Below the pieces are notes generated by a model that was not told the DNA's origin, did not search any database, and saw only the letters and a list, made by a program, of their open reading frames with translations. A DNA stretch of 64,000 bases from Paracoccus zeaxanthinifaciens ATCC 21588 (GTDB lineage Bacteria; Pseudomonadota; Alphaproteobacteria; Rhodobacterales; Rhodobacteraceae): the NCBI RefSeq assembly GCF_000420145.1, contig NZ_ATUJ01000007.1, positions 62,001 to 126,000 of the forward strand. The letters are read 5' to 3'. The stretch's first letter is position 1; the number at the start of each line of letters is the position of its first letter. The position numbers and the translations under genes were made by a program. Below, in pieces: positions 8,410 through 17,373 of the stretch.

Positions 8410-9602
8410 GCCTTCACCAGCATTCGACGGGGGATGTTGCAGAACAGCTCAGGCTCTCGTTCGGTGATGACGATGGATTCCGTCGTCTCGTAGCCCCAGC
8501 CCTCCATCCAGAGACCGGTCATGAAGTGGAAGGTCATGCCCGGCTTCAGCTCGGTCTGGTCGCCGCGGCGCAGGGACATGGTGCGCTCGCCCCAGTCGGG
8601 CGGATAGGACAGCCCGATCGGATAGCCGGTGCGGTTGTCCTTGACGATGCCATAGCGGTCGAGGACCGTGAAGAAGGCATTGGCGATATCCTCGCAGGTA
8701 TTGCCCGCGCGCGCGGCCTCGAGGCCCGCGTCCATGCCCTCCAGCACCGCCTTCTCGGCGTCCAGCATTTCCTGCGGGGGCGTGCCCAGGAAGATCGTGC
8801 GCGACAGCGGCACGTGGTATCGCTGATAGCAGCCGGCGATCTCGAAGAAGGTGCCCTCGTCCTTCTTCAGCGGCAGGTCGTCCCAGGTCAGATGCGCCGC
8901 CGCCGCGTCGGGGCCGGAAGGCAGCATCGGCACGATGGCCGGATAATCGCCGCCATGCTGGGACCATTCGTCGTAACGCAGACCCGCGTCATAGATCTCG
9001 GCCACGAGGTCGCATTTGCGCATCCCCACCTCGATCTTGTCGGCGATGCGGCGATGCATGCGCTCGACGATGCGGGCGGCCTTGCGCATATAGGCCAGCT
9101 CCTTGGGCGTCTTGACCGCGCGCTGCCAGTTGACCAGCCCCGTCGCATCCAGGATCTGCGCGTCGGGCAGGCCATAGACCAGCCGTTCATGCGCCTTGGC
9201 GGAATACCAGTAATTGTCCATCTCGACGCCGATGAAGCCGGTATGCCAGCCCCGGTCGGCCAGCTGCGCCCACAGGTAATCCATCGGGTGCCGCTCGACC
9301 GACATGACGTAGTAATCGGGATAGCCGACGATGCACTCCTCGGGCATCCAGACGGTGCGCAGCGCGCCCGGCGCGTCGATGCCGCGACCGTACCAGATGG
9401 GCGGCCCCTCCGGCCCCACGATGACGCATTGATGGACATAGAAGGACCAGCCGTCATAGCCGGTCAGCCAGGCCATGTTGGACGGGTCGCTGACGATCAG
9501 CAGATCGAGGCCCAGCTTTTCCATGCTGGCGCGGGTCTTCTTCAACCGTTCCTCGTATTCCTCGGTCGAGAAACGCTCGGGGGTCCTTTGCAGTTCGGGC
9601 AT
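8406..9602 (-). CDS. doeA: Ectoine hydrolase DoeA (EutD)
   Basis: 398 residues, M24 (creatinase/aminopeptidase P-like) fold. It opens the ectoine ring to N-acetyl-diaminobutyrate. The N-terminal creatinase-like domain (LLIVSDPSNMAWLTGYDG) precedes the pita-bread domain with HGGDYPAIVPMLPSG, FFEIAGCYQRYHVPLSRT and a C-terminal GMTFHFMTGLWMEGWG. It begins immediately after the eutC stop with no gap and overlaps doeB. Assignment is strengthened by the full eut context. Confidence 0.93.
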   Translation of the reverse strand: MPELQRTPERFSTEEYEERLKKTRASMEKLGLDLLIVSDPSNMAWLTGYDGWSFYVHQCVIVGPEGPPIWYGRGIDAPGALRTVWMPEECIVGYPDYYVMSVERHPMDYLWAQLADRGWHTGFIGVEMDNYWYSAKAHERLVYGLPDAQILDATGLVNWQRAVKTPKELAYMRKAARIVERMHRRIADKIEVGMRKCDLVAEIYDAGLRYDEWSQHGGDYPAIVPMLPSGPDAAAAHLTWDDLPLKKDEGTFFEIAGCYQRYHVPLSRTIFLGTPPQEMLDAEKAVLEGMDAGLEAARAGNTCEDIANAFFTVLDRYGIVKDNRTGYPIGLSYPPDWGERTMSLRRGDQTELKPGMTFHFMTGLWMEGWGYETTESIVITEREPELFCNIPRRMLVKA

Positions 9603-10562
9603 TCACGTGTCTTTCGAAAACGCGGCAAGCGCGTGGGTGGCAATGGCGGTGTCCTGCACGCCGGTACCCGTCAGGTCGCAGATGGTGATCTGATCGGGAT
9701 GGGTTCTGCCGGGGCGCTGCCCGGCAATGATCTGCCCCAGTTCGGGGATGACGGTGCCGTCATGGGCACCCGCGGCGATGGCGGCACGCAATTCGCCCAT
9801 CAGCCGCACCTGGTCCGCGCGATCCGCCACATAGAGATCGGCGCGGGAAATGCATTCGGGGGTCAGCTCGTTCTTGCCGGGCTGGTCGCTGCCCATCGCG
9901 GTCACGTGCTGACCGGGGCGCAGCCATTCGGCCCGCAGGATCGGCTGCGCGGCGGGCGTGGTCGTGACGACGATGTCGGCCATGCCCACGGCCTCGGCCG
10001 GGTCGGCGGTCGCGCGGATGCGCAGGTCGGGTCCGTCCAGTTCGCGGGCCAGCGCCTGTGCGCGATCCGGGTCGCGCGCCCAGATGGCCGCGCGCGTGAT
10101 CGGCCTGACCAGCCGCAGCGCCCGCAGCTGCATCCGCGCCTGCAGCCCCGCCCCCATGATCGCGGCCGTGCTGGCATCGCCCCGCGACAGGTGCCGCGCC
10201 GCGACGCCCCCCGCCGCCGCCGTCCGCAGGTCGGTCAGGTATCCGTTGTCCAGAAGCACCGTCCGCACGCGCCCCGTCACCGCATCCAGCACCACCATCA
10301 GCCCCGAGGTGGACGGCAGCCCCCGCGCCGGATTGTCGAAGAACCCCGGCGAGATCTTGACCGCGAAGCCGTCGAAGCCCGGAACCCAGGCGGTCTTGAC
10401 ATCCACCTCTCCGTTCACCTCGGGCAGGTGCATGGACATGACCGGCGGCTGAACCACGCCGCCCGTGGCCAGCCTGCGGAACGCGTCTTCGATCACGTCG
10501 ATGGCGGCGTGGTCCAGATGCAGCCTGTCGCGCAGCTGCGCCTCGGTCAGAACGGCGGTCAT
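9603..10562 (-). CDS. eutC: Ornithine cyclodeaminase-family protein EutC
   Basis: 319 residues, mu-crystallin/ornithine cyclodeaminase family with a Rossmann domain (AAIMGAGLQARMQLRALRLV, then VVTTTPAAQPIL). In ectoine clusters EutA, EutB and EutC are thought to convert 5-hydroxyectoine to ectoine, with EutC as the reductase/cyclodeaminase-like step. That is literature inference rather than proven chemistry. The start overlaps the eutB stop by four bases. Confidence 0.85.
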   Translation of the reverse strand: MTAVLTEAQLRDRLHLDHAAIDVIEDAFRRLATGGVVQPPVMSMHLPEVNGEVDVKTAWVPGFDGFAVKISPGFFDNPARGLPSTSGLMVVLDAVTGRVRTVLLDNGYLTDLRTAAAGGVAARHLSRGDASTAAIMGAGLQARMQLRALRLVRPITRAAIWARDPDRAQALARELDGPDLRIRATADPAEAVGMADIVVTTTPAAQPILRAEWLRPGQHVTAMGSDQPGKNELTPECISRADLYVADRADQVRLMGELRAAIAAGAHDGTVIPELGQIIAGQRPGRTHPDQITICDLTGTGVQDTAIATHALAAFSKDT

Positions 10563-11509
10563 GGCCCCTCGCGGAGGATGGCGGCATGGGCCGCGGGGTC
10601 GATATTTCCGCCCGACAGGATCAGGACCAGCGGCCCGCGAGAGGTCAGCTGCCCCGACAGGACCGCGCCCGCGCCGACCGCCGCCGCCCCCTCGACCACG
10701 TGGCCCTCGGATGCAAGGTGGCGGATGCCCGCGGCGATGTCCCTCTCTCGGACCAGGATCAGGTCGTCCATCAGGGCGCGGACCATGTCGAAGGTCAGGC
10801 GGTTGCGCAGCCCGATCCCGCCGCCAAGGCTGTCGGCAAGGGTCGGCAGTTCCTGCACCTCGACGGGGTGGCCCGCCCGAAGGCTGGCGGCCATCGCCGC
10901 ACCGCGCTTCATGCTGATGCCGACGATGCGGATGTCGGGGCGGCGGGCTTTCATCGCCGCGGCGACGCCCGCCAGCAGGCCGCCCCCCGACAGCGGGATC
11001 GCGACGGTCGCGGCATCGGGCACCTGCTCCAGCAGCTCCAGCCCAAGCGTGCCCTGCCCCGCGATCACGTCGGGATGGTCGAAGGGCGGGATCAGGGCGA
11101 ACCCCTCGTCACGCTTCAGGCGGCGAGCCTCGTGGAATGCCTCGTCCTGGCTGTCGCCGATCACGCGGGCCTCGGCGCCCAGATCGCGGATGGCCTCCAG
11201 CTTGTTGTCCGGCACCAGCGAGGACATGCAGATCACCGCCCGCGCCCCCGCCTGACGCGCGGCATGGGCCAGCGCCCGCCCGTGGTTCCCGGTCGAGGCC
11301 GTGGTGACGCCCGCCACCCGGCCCATCCGCATCACCGCGTTCGTGGCCCCGCGCAGCTTGAACGCCCCGGTCGTCTGGCGATGTTCCAGCTTCAGCCAGA
11401 CGGGGGCGCCGACCAGCGCCCCAAGCGCCGCCGAGGGCGCGACCGGCGTTTCCAGCACCTGCCCCGCGATGCGGTCGCGGGCGGCAAGGATGTCGTCCAG
11501 CCCTACCAC
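10559..11509 (-). CDS. eutB: Threonine dehydratase-like PLP enzyme EutB
   Basis: 316 residues, fold-type II PLP enzyme. The Schiff-base lysine lies in TTGAFKLRGA, the phosphate loop is SGGGLLAGVA and the cofactor ring contact is STGNHG. I place the start at a GTG at 11509, overlapping the eutA stop (GTGGTAG), because the first residues VVGLDDILAARDRI fit the family N-terminus and no ATG is near. Its role in the hydroxyectoine branch with EutA and EutC is inferred. Confidence 0.87.
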   Translation of the reverse strand: MVGLDDILAARDRIAGQVLETPVAPSAALGALVGAPVWLKLEHRQTTGAFKLRGATNAVMRMGRVAGVTTASTGNHGRALAHAARQAGARAVICMSSLVPDNKLEAIRDLGAEARVIGDSQDEAFHEARRLKRDEGFALIPPFDHPDVIAGQGTLGLELLEQVPDAATVAIPLSGGGLLAGVAAAMKARRPDIRIVGISMKRGAAMAASLRAGHPVEVQELPTLADSLGGGIGLRNRLTFDMVRALMDDLILVRERDIAAGIRHLASEGHVVEGAAAVGAGAVLSGQLTSRGPLVLILSGGNIDPAAHAAILREGP

Positions 11510-12207
11510 GTCCGTCTGCCGAACAGCGCCCCCGAACCGGTCGCGGGGATCTGCGCCTGGTCCAGCATCGCCCAGAACAACGCCTGGTTCGCGCTGAGGA
11601 CGGGCTTGCCCAACGCCTCCTCGATCCGCGGGATCAGGGGCATCACCGGCAGCGCGGTGCAGCTGATGAACAGCGCCTGCGCGTCGGGATGATCGCTGCC
11701 GACGGCCATTTCCACGATCCGTTCCGCCGGCAGGACCGCCATGTCGCGGTCGTCCGGGAAGTTCATGGAGACGCGGCGGACCACGTCGATGCCATGCGCC
11801 TCGAAATGGTCGCCGACCAGGTTGGTCGTGGCCTCGAGATAGGGTGTCATCAGCGCGACGCGTTCCGCGCCAAGCGCCGCGAAGCCGCGCAGCGCGGCGC
11901 CCGCGGGCGTGGTCACATGCGCCCGCCCCCCGGCCAAGGCGTCCATCTGGTCGCCCAGCACCGCCGAGGCCGAGGTGCAGCCGAAGCCGATCCCGTCCAG
12001 ATGCACCCCCGGCACGATCAGGTCCACCGCCGCCCGCAGGCGCGGGCCGGTATTGCGCAGGTTCTCTTCGGTGGTGGGGTTGTCGAATTCGATGCGGGTC
12101 ACGTGCAGGCGCGTGCCCTCGGGCATGACCAGGCGGGCATCCCCCTCGATCGTCATGTCGGTCGCCAGCGCGATCAGCCCGAAGCGGCGGATGTCGTCCT
12201 TCCACAT
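11503..12207 (-). CDS. eutA: Asp/Glu racemase or maleate isomerase-family protein EutA
   Basis: 234 residues, arylmalonate decarboxylase/maleate cis-trans isomerase family. Two catalytic-type cysteines are visible, GFGCTSASAVLG near 75 and ALFISCTALPVMP near 185. It is the first eut gene after usp. ATG at 12207 (MWKDDIRRFG) is preferred over a GTG nine bases upstream because GAGGTG lies at proper spacing before it. It is proposed to act with EutB and EutC on hydroxyectoine. Confidence 0.86.
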   Translation of the reverse strand: MWKDDIRRFGLIALATDMTIEGDARLVMPEGTRLHVTRIEFDNPTTEENLRNTGPRLRAAVDLIVPGVHLDGIGFGCTSASAVLGDQMDALAGGRAHVTTPAGAALRGFAALGAERVALMTPYLEATTNLVGDHFEAHGIDVVRRVSMNFPDDRDMAVLPAERIVEMAVGSDHPDAQALFISCTALPVMPLIPRIEEALGKPVLSANQALFWAMLDQAQIPATGSGALFGRRTW

Positions 12208-12217
12208 GGCGGCCACC

Positions 12218-12661
12218 TCAGACGGTCAGCACGGGACAGGGCGCAAGCCCGGTCACCTTGTGGCTGACGGAACCCAGCAGGTAATTCTCGGTCGCGCCCA
12301 GCCCGCGCGAACCGATGACGATCAGGTCGCACTCCTTTTCGCGGGCGACGGCGACGATTGTACGGGCGGGCTGCCCCGCGCGGATGAAGGCGCTGACCCG
12401 TTCGACGCCCGCATCGCGCGCCAGGCTTTTGGCGTAATCGGCCGCGTCGCGGGCATGGCTGCGCATGGCGTCGTCCAGGCTGCCGCCCTGATCGCGCGCG
12501 CCGCGCGTCATCGACAGCGACGCCTCCAGCATCGAGTGGTGGCGATAGACGGTGAGGATGATCAGCTGCGCATCGCACAGCCTGGCCATCTCGGCCGCCT
12601 TTTCCAGCGACCTTTCGGCCCCGTTCGATCCGTCATAGGCGACAAGGATGCGTTGGAACAT
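12218..12661 (-). CDS. usp: Universal stress protein (TeaD-like)
   Basis: 147 residues, a single UspA domain with an intact ATP-binding signature (VIGSRGLG, nine residues, then GS). It sits between the TRAP permease and the eut genes, 3 bp after uehC. In Halomonas the equivalent TeaD is an ATP-binding regulator of the TeaABC ectoine transporter, so a similar role in restraining uptake is likely here. Confidence 0.88.
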   Translation of the reverse strand: MFQRILVAYDGSNGAERSLEKAAEMARLCDAQLIILTVYRHHSMLEASLSMTRGARDQGGSLDDAMRSHARDAADYAKSLARDAGVERVSAFIRAGQPARTIVAVAREKECDLIVIGSRGLGATENYLLGSVSHKVTGLAPCPVLTV

Positions 12662-12664
12662 GGA

Positions 12665-13951
12665 TCACTCCGCAAAGGCCAGGTCGCGCAGGAACAGCGC
12701 GATGTCGGGGAAGAAGATCAGCCCCACCGCGACCGACAGCAGGATCACGATGAAGGGCGGCGTGCCCGCGATCACCTCGGCATAGGGGCGCTTGAAGACC
12801 GCGATGGCCGTGAAGATGTCGCAGCCGAAGGGCGGCGTGGCGCTGCCGATGGCCACCTGCAGGGTGATGATCGTGCCGACCAGCACCGGGTCCAGCCCGA
12901 CCGACGCCACCACGGGCGAGAAGATCGGCACCAGGATCAGGATCACGACGATCGGGTCCACGAACATGCAGCCCACGAAGAACGCGATCGAGATGGTGAA
13001 CAGCACGCCATAGGGGCCCATGTCGTCGATGCCGATGCCGCCCAGGATCGCCTGCGGGATCTGCGCGAAGCTGATGATATAGCTGAAGGCCGCGCCCGCA
13101 CCCACCAGGATGAACACGACCGCCGTGATCAGCCCCGTCGATTTCGCGGTCGCATAGAGCTGCTTCACCGTCAGTTCGCGGAAGACGATCATCTCCAGGA
13201 TCAGCGCATAGAGGACGCAGGCCGCCGCAGCCTCGGTCGGCGAGAAGACGCCCCCGTAGATGCCGCCGATGATGATGACCGGGAAGCCAAGCGGCCAGAT
13301 CGCGCGGCGGATGGCGCGGGCGCGTTCGCCCCAGGTCGCGGGCGGTTCGGTCGGCACGTCGTGGCGCACCGCATAGATATAGGCATAGATCGAGAACAGC
13401 ACGAGGATCAGCACCCCCGGCCCGATGCCCGCGATGAACAGTTCGGAAATCGAGGTGCCCGACACCACGCCATAGATGATCATCCCGATCGAGGGCGGGA
13501 TCAGGAAGGCGATGTCGGATGCGTTGATGATCAGCGCCAGGCTGAACTTGTCGCTGTAACCCGCCTTCAGCAGGCGCGGGCGCAGCGGGCCGCCGATGGC
13601 GACCACGGTGGCCTGCGTCGAACCCGACACCGCGCCGAACATCGTGCAGGCGCCCGCGGTCGAAATCGCCAGCCCGCCCTTCACATGGCCCAGGAAGGCC
13701 ATCACCAGGTCGATCAGCCGTTCGGCCGACTGGCCGCGCGTCATGATGTCGGCGGCGAAGATGAACATGGGCACCGCGATCAGGCTGGCGGGCTGGATCC
13801 CCGCGATCACCTGCTGGACCAGCGTGTCCAGCTGGCCGATGCCCCCGAAGATGCCGACGAAGCCGACGGTCGCGCCGATGATCAGCGGCACCATCATCGG
13901 AAAGCCCAGCAGAAGCAGGACGATCATCGTCCCCAGAATGGCCGTGGTCAT
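12665..13951 (-). CDS. uehC: Ectoine TRAP transporter large permease UehC
   Basis: 428 residues, DctM family with about 12 membrane helices. Typical motifs are VPMFIFAADIMTRGQSAERL, FGAVSGSTQATVVAIGG and IPPSIGMIIYGVVSGTS. It is the ion-coupled translocation subunit, paired with UehB and fed by UehA. The start is 3 bp from the uehB stop. Linkage to eut genes makes ectoine and hydroxyectoine the probable substrates. Confidence 0.92.
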   Translation of the reverse strand: MTTAILGTMIVLLLLGFPMMVPLIIGATVGFVGIFGGIGQLDTLVQQVIAGIQPASLIAVPMFIFAADIMTRGQSAERLIDLVMAFLGHVKGGLAISTAGACTMFGAVSGSTQATVVAIGGPLRPRLLKAGYSDKFSLALIINASDIAFLIPPSIGMIIYGVVSGTSISELFIAGIGPGVLILVLFSIYAYIYAVRHDVPTEPPATWGERARAIRRAIWPLGFPVIIIGGIYGGVFSPTEAAAACVLYALILEMIVFRELTVKQLYATAKSTGLITAVVFILVGAGAAFSYIISFAQIPQAILGGIGIDDMGPYGVLFTISIAFFVGCMFVDPIVVILILVPIFSPVVASVGLDPVLVGTIITLQVAIGSATPPFGCDIFTAIAVFKRPYAEVIAGTPPFIVILLSVAVGLIFFPDIALFLRDLAFAE

Positions 13952-13954
13952 CGC

Positions 13955-14614
13955 TCAGACCTCTTCTTCGTCGTTGTTGTCATAGCCTTCGAGCGTCGAG
14001 GTCGAGAGCCAGATGGCCCGATCGATCAGGTTCTTGATCGCCGTCAGCGCGTATTGCAGGCCGGTCAGGAAGAACCCGAGCGGCGCCCAGACCAGGATCC
14101 ACCAGTTCGGGATCTGCAGCGCGGGCATCACGCGGCCCCGCTGCGCCTGCGTCATGACGTAATCGAAGGCGTACCAGGCCAGCCCCAGCATCACCGTCGC
14201 GGTCACCGCCGAGATGACGAACATCGCCACCTTGCGCGGGCGGAAGGGCAGCGCGTCGAAGAAGGCCGACATGCGGATGTGCCGACCGTGCCGCGCGGCA
14301 TAGCTGATGCCCGCAAAGGTGATCAGCACGATCAGCGCCGTGTTCACCTCCTCGGAGAAATAGAGAGAGCGTCCGAAGCCGAAGCGGCCCACGACATTGG
14401 CCATGGTGTTCAGCGCCATCAGCAGGACGCCCGATGCCAGAAGCACCGCCTCGATCCGGGCGATCACGGTATCGACGACCCCCAGGATCCCCGGCAGCCC
14501 CGAGGAATAGGAGCTGTCGTCGATATCGTCATCGGCCAGCGAGACGGCCTCGGCGGCGGCGATGATGTCCGGGTCGACGGCAGGTCGGCGGTCGGGTTCG
14601 GGGTGCGATGTCAT
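13955..14614 (-). CDS. uehB: Ectoine TRAP transporter small permease UehB
   Basis: 219 residues, DctQ family with four membrane helices (for example [20 protein letters not shown] and [18 protein letters not shown]). There is an acidic N-terminal extension of about 45 residues before the first helix. It follows uehA after 113 bp holding two strong hairpins, the usual arrangement that lets the receptor be made in excess. Confidence 0.88.
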   Translation of the reverse strand: MTSHPEPDRRPAVDPDIIAAAEAVSLADDDIDDSSYSSGLPGILGVVDTVIARIEAVLLASGVLLMALNTMANVVGRFGFGRSLYFSEEVNTALIVLITFAGISYAARHGRHIRMSAFFDALPFRPRKVAMFVISAVTATVMLGLAWYAFDYVMTQAQRGRVMPALQIPNWWILVWAPLGFFLTGLQYALTAIKNLIDRAIWLSTSTLEGYDNNDEEEV

Positions 14615-14618
14615 GGCT

Positions 14619-14646
14619 GGGGTCCGATGGGCAGGGGTCCGATGGG
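14619..14646 (-). repeat. Two tandem copies of a 13-bp repeat before uehB
   Basis: The 13-mer GGGGTCCGATGGG (plus-strand reading) occurs at 14619-14631 and 14634-14646, just upstream of the uehB start. It replaces a clear ribosome-binding site and may be a slippage product. Confidence 0.6.
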
Positions 14647-14662
14647 GAGAGGTTCGGAGAAT

Positions 14663-14715
14663 GTCGGACCCGGGCCGGTCCGACCGGTGGGCGGGCCGCG
14701 CGATACGCGGCCCGC
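14663..14715 (-). other. Two tandem intercistronic stem-loops between uehA and uehB
   Basis: Hairpin 1: perfect 8-bp stem 14663-14670/14677-14684 with a 6-base loop. Hairpin 2: perfect 10-bp stem 14691-14700/14706-14715 with loop CGATA. Both lie 3' of uehA with no T run. They are likely to stabilise the uehA message or attenuate readthrough into uehBC, which would raise the receptor:permease ratio. Confidence 0.65.
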
Positions 14716-14727
14716 GATGTCAGGGGA

Positions 14728-15741
14728 TCAGCCTTCGCTGCCCGCGGCCTCGAGGTCGGCCTTCATCTGGTCCAGCACTTCCTGCGCACGCGGACCGCCG
14801 ATTTCTAGGAAGGTCGCCTCGACATCCGATGCGGTGTCGCGGAAGGGCGCGCGCTCTTCCTCGGACAGCTCGGTCACGGTCATGTCGGGCTTGGCCTCCA
14901 TGATCATCTCCAGCGACTTGGCGGTCAGGCCCTGCTGGTATTCGACGATATGGTCGAAGGCGGCCGAAACGGCGTCCTGCACGACGGTCTTGTCCTCGTC
15001 GGACAGGCCCTCGTAGAACTCCTGGTTGGCCATCAGCGCGGTGGTGAAGTTGTTGTGGCCCAGGCGCGTGATGTGGTCCGTGACTTCGTACATGCGGGTG
15101 GATTCGATGTAGAAGGCAGGGTTTTCCTGACCGTCGATGATGCCGGTCTGCAGGCCGCCATAGACCTCGCCCCAGGGCAGCGGCGTGGGCGTCGCGCCGA
15201 AGGCCTTGTAGCTTTCGACCAGCAGCGGGTTGGTCATGACGCGGACCTTCACGTCGCTCAGGTCGTCAGGCCCCGATACGGGCTCCTTGGTGGTCAGCAT
15301 GACCTCGCCCTCGGGATACATGCTCAGCAGTTCCAGCCCCTGCTCGGCATAGAGTTCCGGGAAGATCGAGTTGATGGCTTCCGAGTTGCGGAAGAAGCTG
15401 ACCAGCTGCTCCTGATCCTCGGGCAGCAGGTAGGGCACGAAGAAGACCTGCGCCTCGGGGATGACCGCGCCGGTGAAGCCGGGCGACTGGTTCACGAATT
15501 GCAGGATGCCCGACTGGGTCTGTTCCAAGATGTTGTCGCTTTCGCCCAGCGTGCCATAGGGGAACAGCTGGACCTCGTGGTCGGAATTGGCCTCGACCTC
15601 TTCCTTGAACTTCTGGGCGAAGACGCCCTGCACCTCGTCCAGCGCCTCCTCGAAGGCATAGCGCCAGGTGTCGGCGGTGGCTGCGCCCGATCCCAGCATC
15701 AGTGCTGCGATACTGGCGGCGGTCAGGGTCTTGATGGTCAT
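14728..15741 (-). CDS. uehA: Ectoine/hydroxyectoine-binding TRAP receptor UehA
   Basis: 337 residues, DctP family, signal peptide MTIKTLTAASIAALMLGSG cleaved near ATA-D. The start at 15741 is set by a textbook GGAGGTAAC ribosome site; the longer open frame upstream crosses the promoter. Family features include FPYGTLGESDNILEQTQSG and the conserved Arg region DVKVRVMTNPLLVESYKAFG, followed by PLPWGEVYGGLQTGIIDGQE. It is the periplasmic receptor that delivers ectoines to UehBC. Confidence 0.93.
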   Translation of the reverse strand: MTIKTLTAASIAALMLGSGAATADTWRYAFEEALDEVQGVFAQKFKEEVEANSDHEVQLFPYGTLGESDNILEQTQSGILQFVNQSPGFTGAVIPEAQVFFVPYLLPEDQEQLVSFFRNSEAINSIFPELYAEQGLELLSMYPEGEVMLTTKEPVSGPDDLSDVKVRVMTNPLLVESYKAFGATPTPLPWGEVYGGLQTGIIDGQENPAFYIESTRMYEVTDHITRLGHNNFTTALMANQEFYEGLSDEDKTVVQDAVSAAFDHIVEYQQGLTAKSLEMIMEAKPDMTVTELSEEERAPFRDTASDVEATFLEIGGPRAQEVLDQMKADLEAAGSEG

Positions 15742-15858
15742 GTTACCTCCTTTGGGGGGTCGTCTCTTCGCGTTGCGCGTCCGGCCCTCGGGGTTGCGGG
15801 ATACCGTCCGGCATCCCGATGGCGCTTGGGCCGAGAGTTCTGCCCATGCGGATTCCAA

Positions 15859-15905
15859 GTCAATTTCTATATTAAACCATGACAATTATACCGATGGGTG
15901 TCAAA
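15859..15905 (-). promoter_or_regulatory. uehA promoter/operator region with repeated G(T/A)CAAWT elements
   Basis: An AT-rich patch in the 198-bp gap between enuR and uehA. The plus strand reads GTCAATT at 15859, GACAATT at 15881 and GTCAAAT at 15899, spaced 22 and 18 bases. On the minus strand it contains TTGACA and TATAAT-like words, but not at clean sigma-70 spacing. It is a good candidate for the EnuR operator and uehA promoter; the exact elements are uncertain. Confidence 0.4.
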
Positions 15906-15939
15906 TAGCCCCCCGGAATGTCCTGCTTTGGAAGTAATC

Positions 15940-17301
15940 TCAGCGGTGCAATACTGCCGAAAGGTTGCGCAGCGCCTGTTCCAGTTCGCCCATGCCCGCC
16001 CCCCCGATCGAGACCCTGATCGCAGGCCCCGAGGGCAGTACGGCAAAGCCCGCGCCGGGCGCGATGGCGACCTGCCTGTCCAGCGCGGCAGCGACGGTGG
16101 CGGGCTCGTCCGCGCCTTCGGGCAGCGGCAGCCAGCGGTGCAGGCCGTGCAGGAACCCCTGCGAGCCCGTGCCGAGGTATCGCAGGGCCATGCGGTTGCG
16201 GGCGGCCAGCTCGGCCCTCTGGGCCTCGAGCAGGGCGTCGGCGGTGCCCCCGGATATCCAATCCTGCGCGATCTCGGCCATCAGGGGCGTCGCCATCCAG
16301 GCCATCGACAGATGCCGGTTCAGCGCGGCCTCTGCCAATTTTTCGGGCAAGGCAAGAAAACCCAGCCGCAGCCCCGGCGACAGGCATTTCGACAGCCCCG
16401 TGAAATAGAAGCTGCGTTCCGGCGCAAAGCCCGAGATGGCGGGCGGTCGGCGCGGCGGCATCGGTCCGGTCGGATCGCTTTCGAGGATCATCAGCCCGGC
16501 GGTCGCGGCGGCCTCGGCCAGCGCCTCGCGGCGGTCGCGGTCCACGATCCGCGCCTGCGGCCCCCCGCCCGAGGGCAGCAAGAACACCGCGCGCATCCGA
16601 CCCCCCGAACGCGCGGCGGCCTCGATCAGGGCCTCGGGGATCATGCCGCGGTCGTCGCATTCCACGCCCTTCAGCCGCAGGTGCAGATGCTGGGCCGCTG
16701 GCTTGATCGTGTGGCAGGTGACCGCTTCCGTCGCGATCCAGTCGCCCGGCTGGGCCACCGTCAGCAGCGCCACGAACATCGCGGGCGTGGTGCCGTTGGT
16801 GATCAGGATGCGCTGCGCGGGTACGGTGATCCCGCAGCGCGACAGCCATGCCGCCGCCATCCCGCCGTAAAGCGACATGGTCTGGCGCGGGCGAAAGGAC
16901 AGCATCGCGGATTGCGGCAGCCGGTGCGCAAGGCGCGTCATGCTGTCGGCCCAGGCATCCGCGATGCGCGGCAGGTGGACGGGCGTCATCATCGACAGAT
17001 CCACCGGCGGGCGGTCGGTGGGCGCGCGGAACCACGGCACCTCGATCGATTCGCGGGGGCCGGACCTGACGAAGCTGCCGCGACCCACCTGCCCCGAGAT
17101 CAGGTCGGCGCGGATCAGTTCCTCGTAGGCGCGGCTGACGGTCTGGACCGACACGCCCAGCTGCCATGCCAGGTCGCGATGCGGCGGCAGGCGCTGGCCC
17201 GGACGCAGGCTGCCCGCGTCGATGGCGGCGGCAATGCCCTGCGCAAGGCTGCGATAGGCGGGGCGGATGATATCCTCGCGGCGGAGTGGCCAATGCGACA
17301 T
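15940..17301 (-). CDS. enuR: MocR-family ectoine-responsive regulator EnuR
   Basis: 453 residues: an N-terminal GntR winged helix (GQRLPPHRDLAWQLGVSVQTV, YEELIRADLISG) joined to an aminotransferase fold-I domain with the PLP lysine in FTGLSKCLSPGLRLG. EnuR is known to bind PLP and use the ectoine catabolites acetyl-diaminobutyrate and diaminobutyrate as inducers. ATG at 17301 opens MSHWPLRRED. It lies upstream of uehA on the same strand and is divergent from asnC with 72 bp between, so one region may control both arms. Confidence 0.9.
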   Translation of the reverse strand: MSHWPLRREDIIRPAYRSLAQGIAAAIDAGSLRPGQRLPPHRDLAWQLGVSVQTVSRAYEELIRADLISGQVGRGSFVRSGPRESIEVPWFRAPTDRPPVDLSMMTPVHLPRIADAWADSMTRLAHRLPQSAMLSFRPRQTMSLYGGMAAAWLSRCGITVPAQRILITNGTTPAMFVALLTVAQPGDWIATEAVTCHTIKPAAQHLHLRLKGVECDDRGMIPEALIEAAARSGGRMRAVFLLPSGGGPQARIVDRDRREALAEAAATAGLMILESDPTGPMPPRRPPAISGFAPERSFYFTGLSKCLSPGLRLGFLALPEKLAEAALNRHLSMAWMATPLMAEIAQDWISGGTADALLEAQRAELAARNRMALRYLGTGSQGFLHGLHRWLPLPEGADEPATVAAALDRQVAIAPGAGFAVLPSGPAIRVSIGGAGMGELEQALRNLSAVLHR

Positions 17302-17373
17302 GGCCGCAAGATCGCCGCAGGCGAAGCCATTGTCCAGATTGACATTCGTGCGGCGCAGGGGAACAACCCCGAC

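Noticed and set aside
11909-15016. A plus-strand open frame of more than 1000 codons across the uehABC/usp genes
   Set aside because: Its translation is Arg/His/Asp-rich antisense noise. The minus strand encodes clear TRAP and Usp proteins with motifs and ribosome sites.
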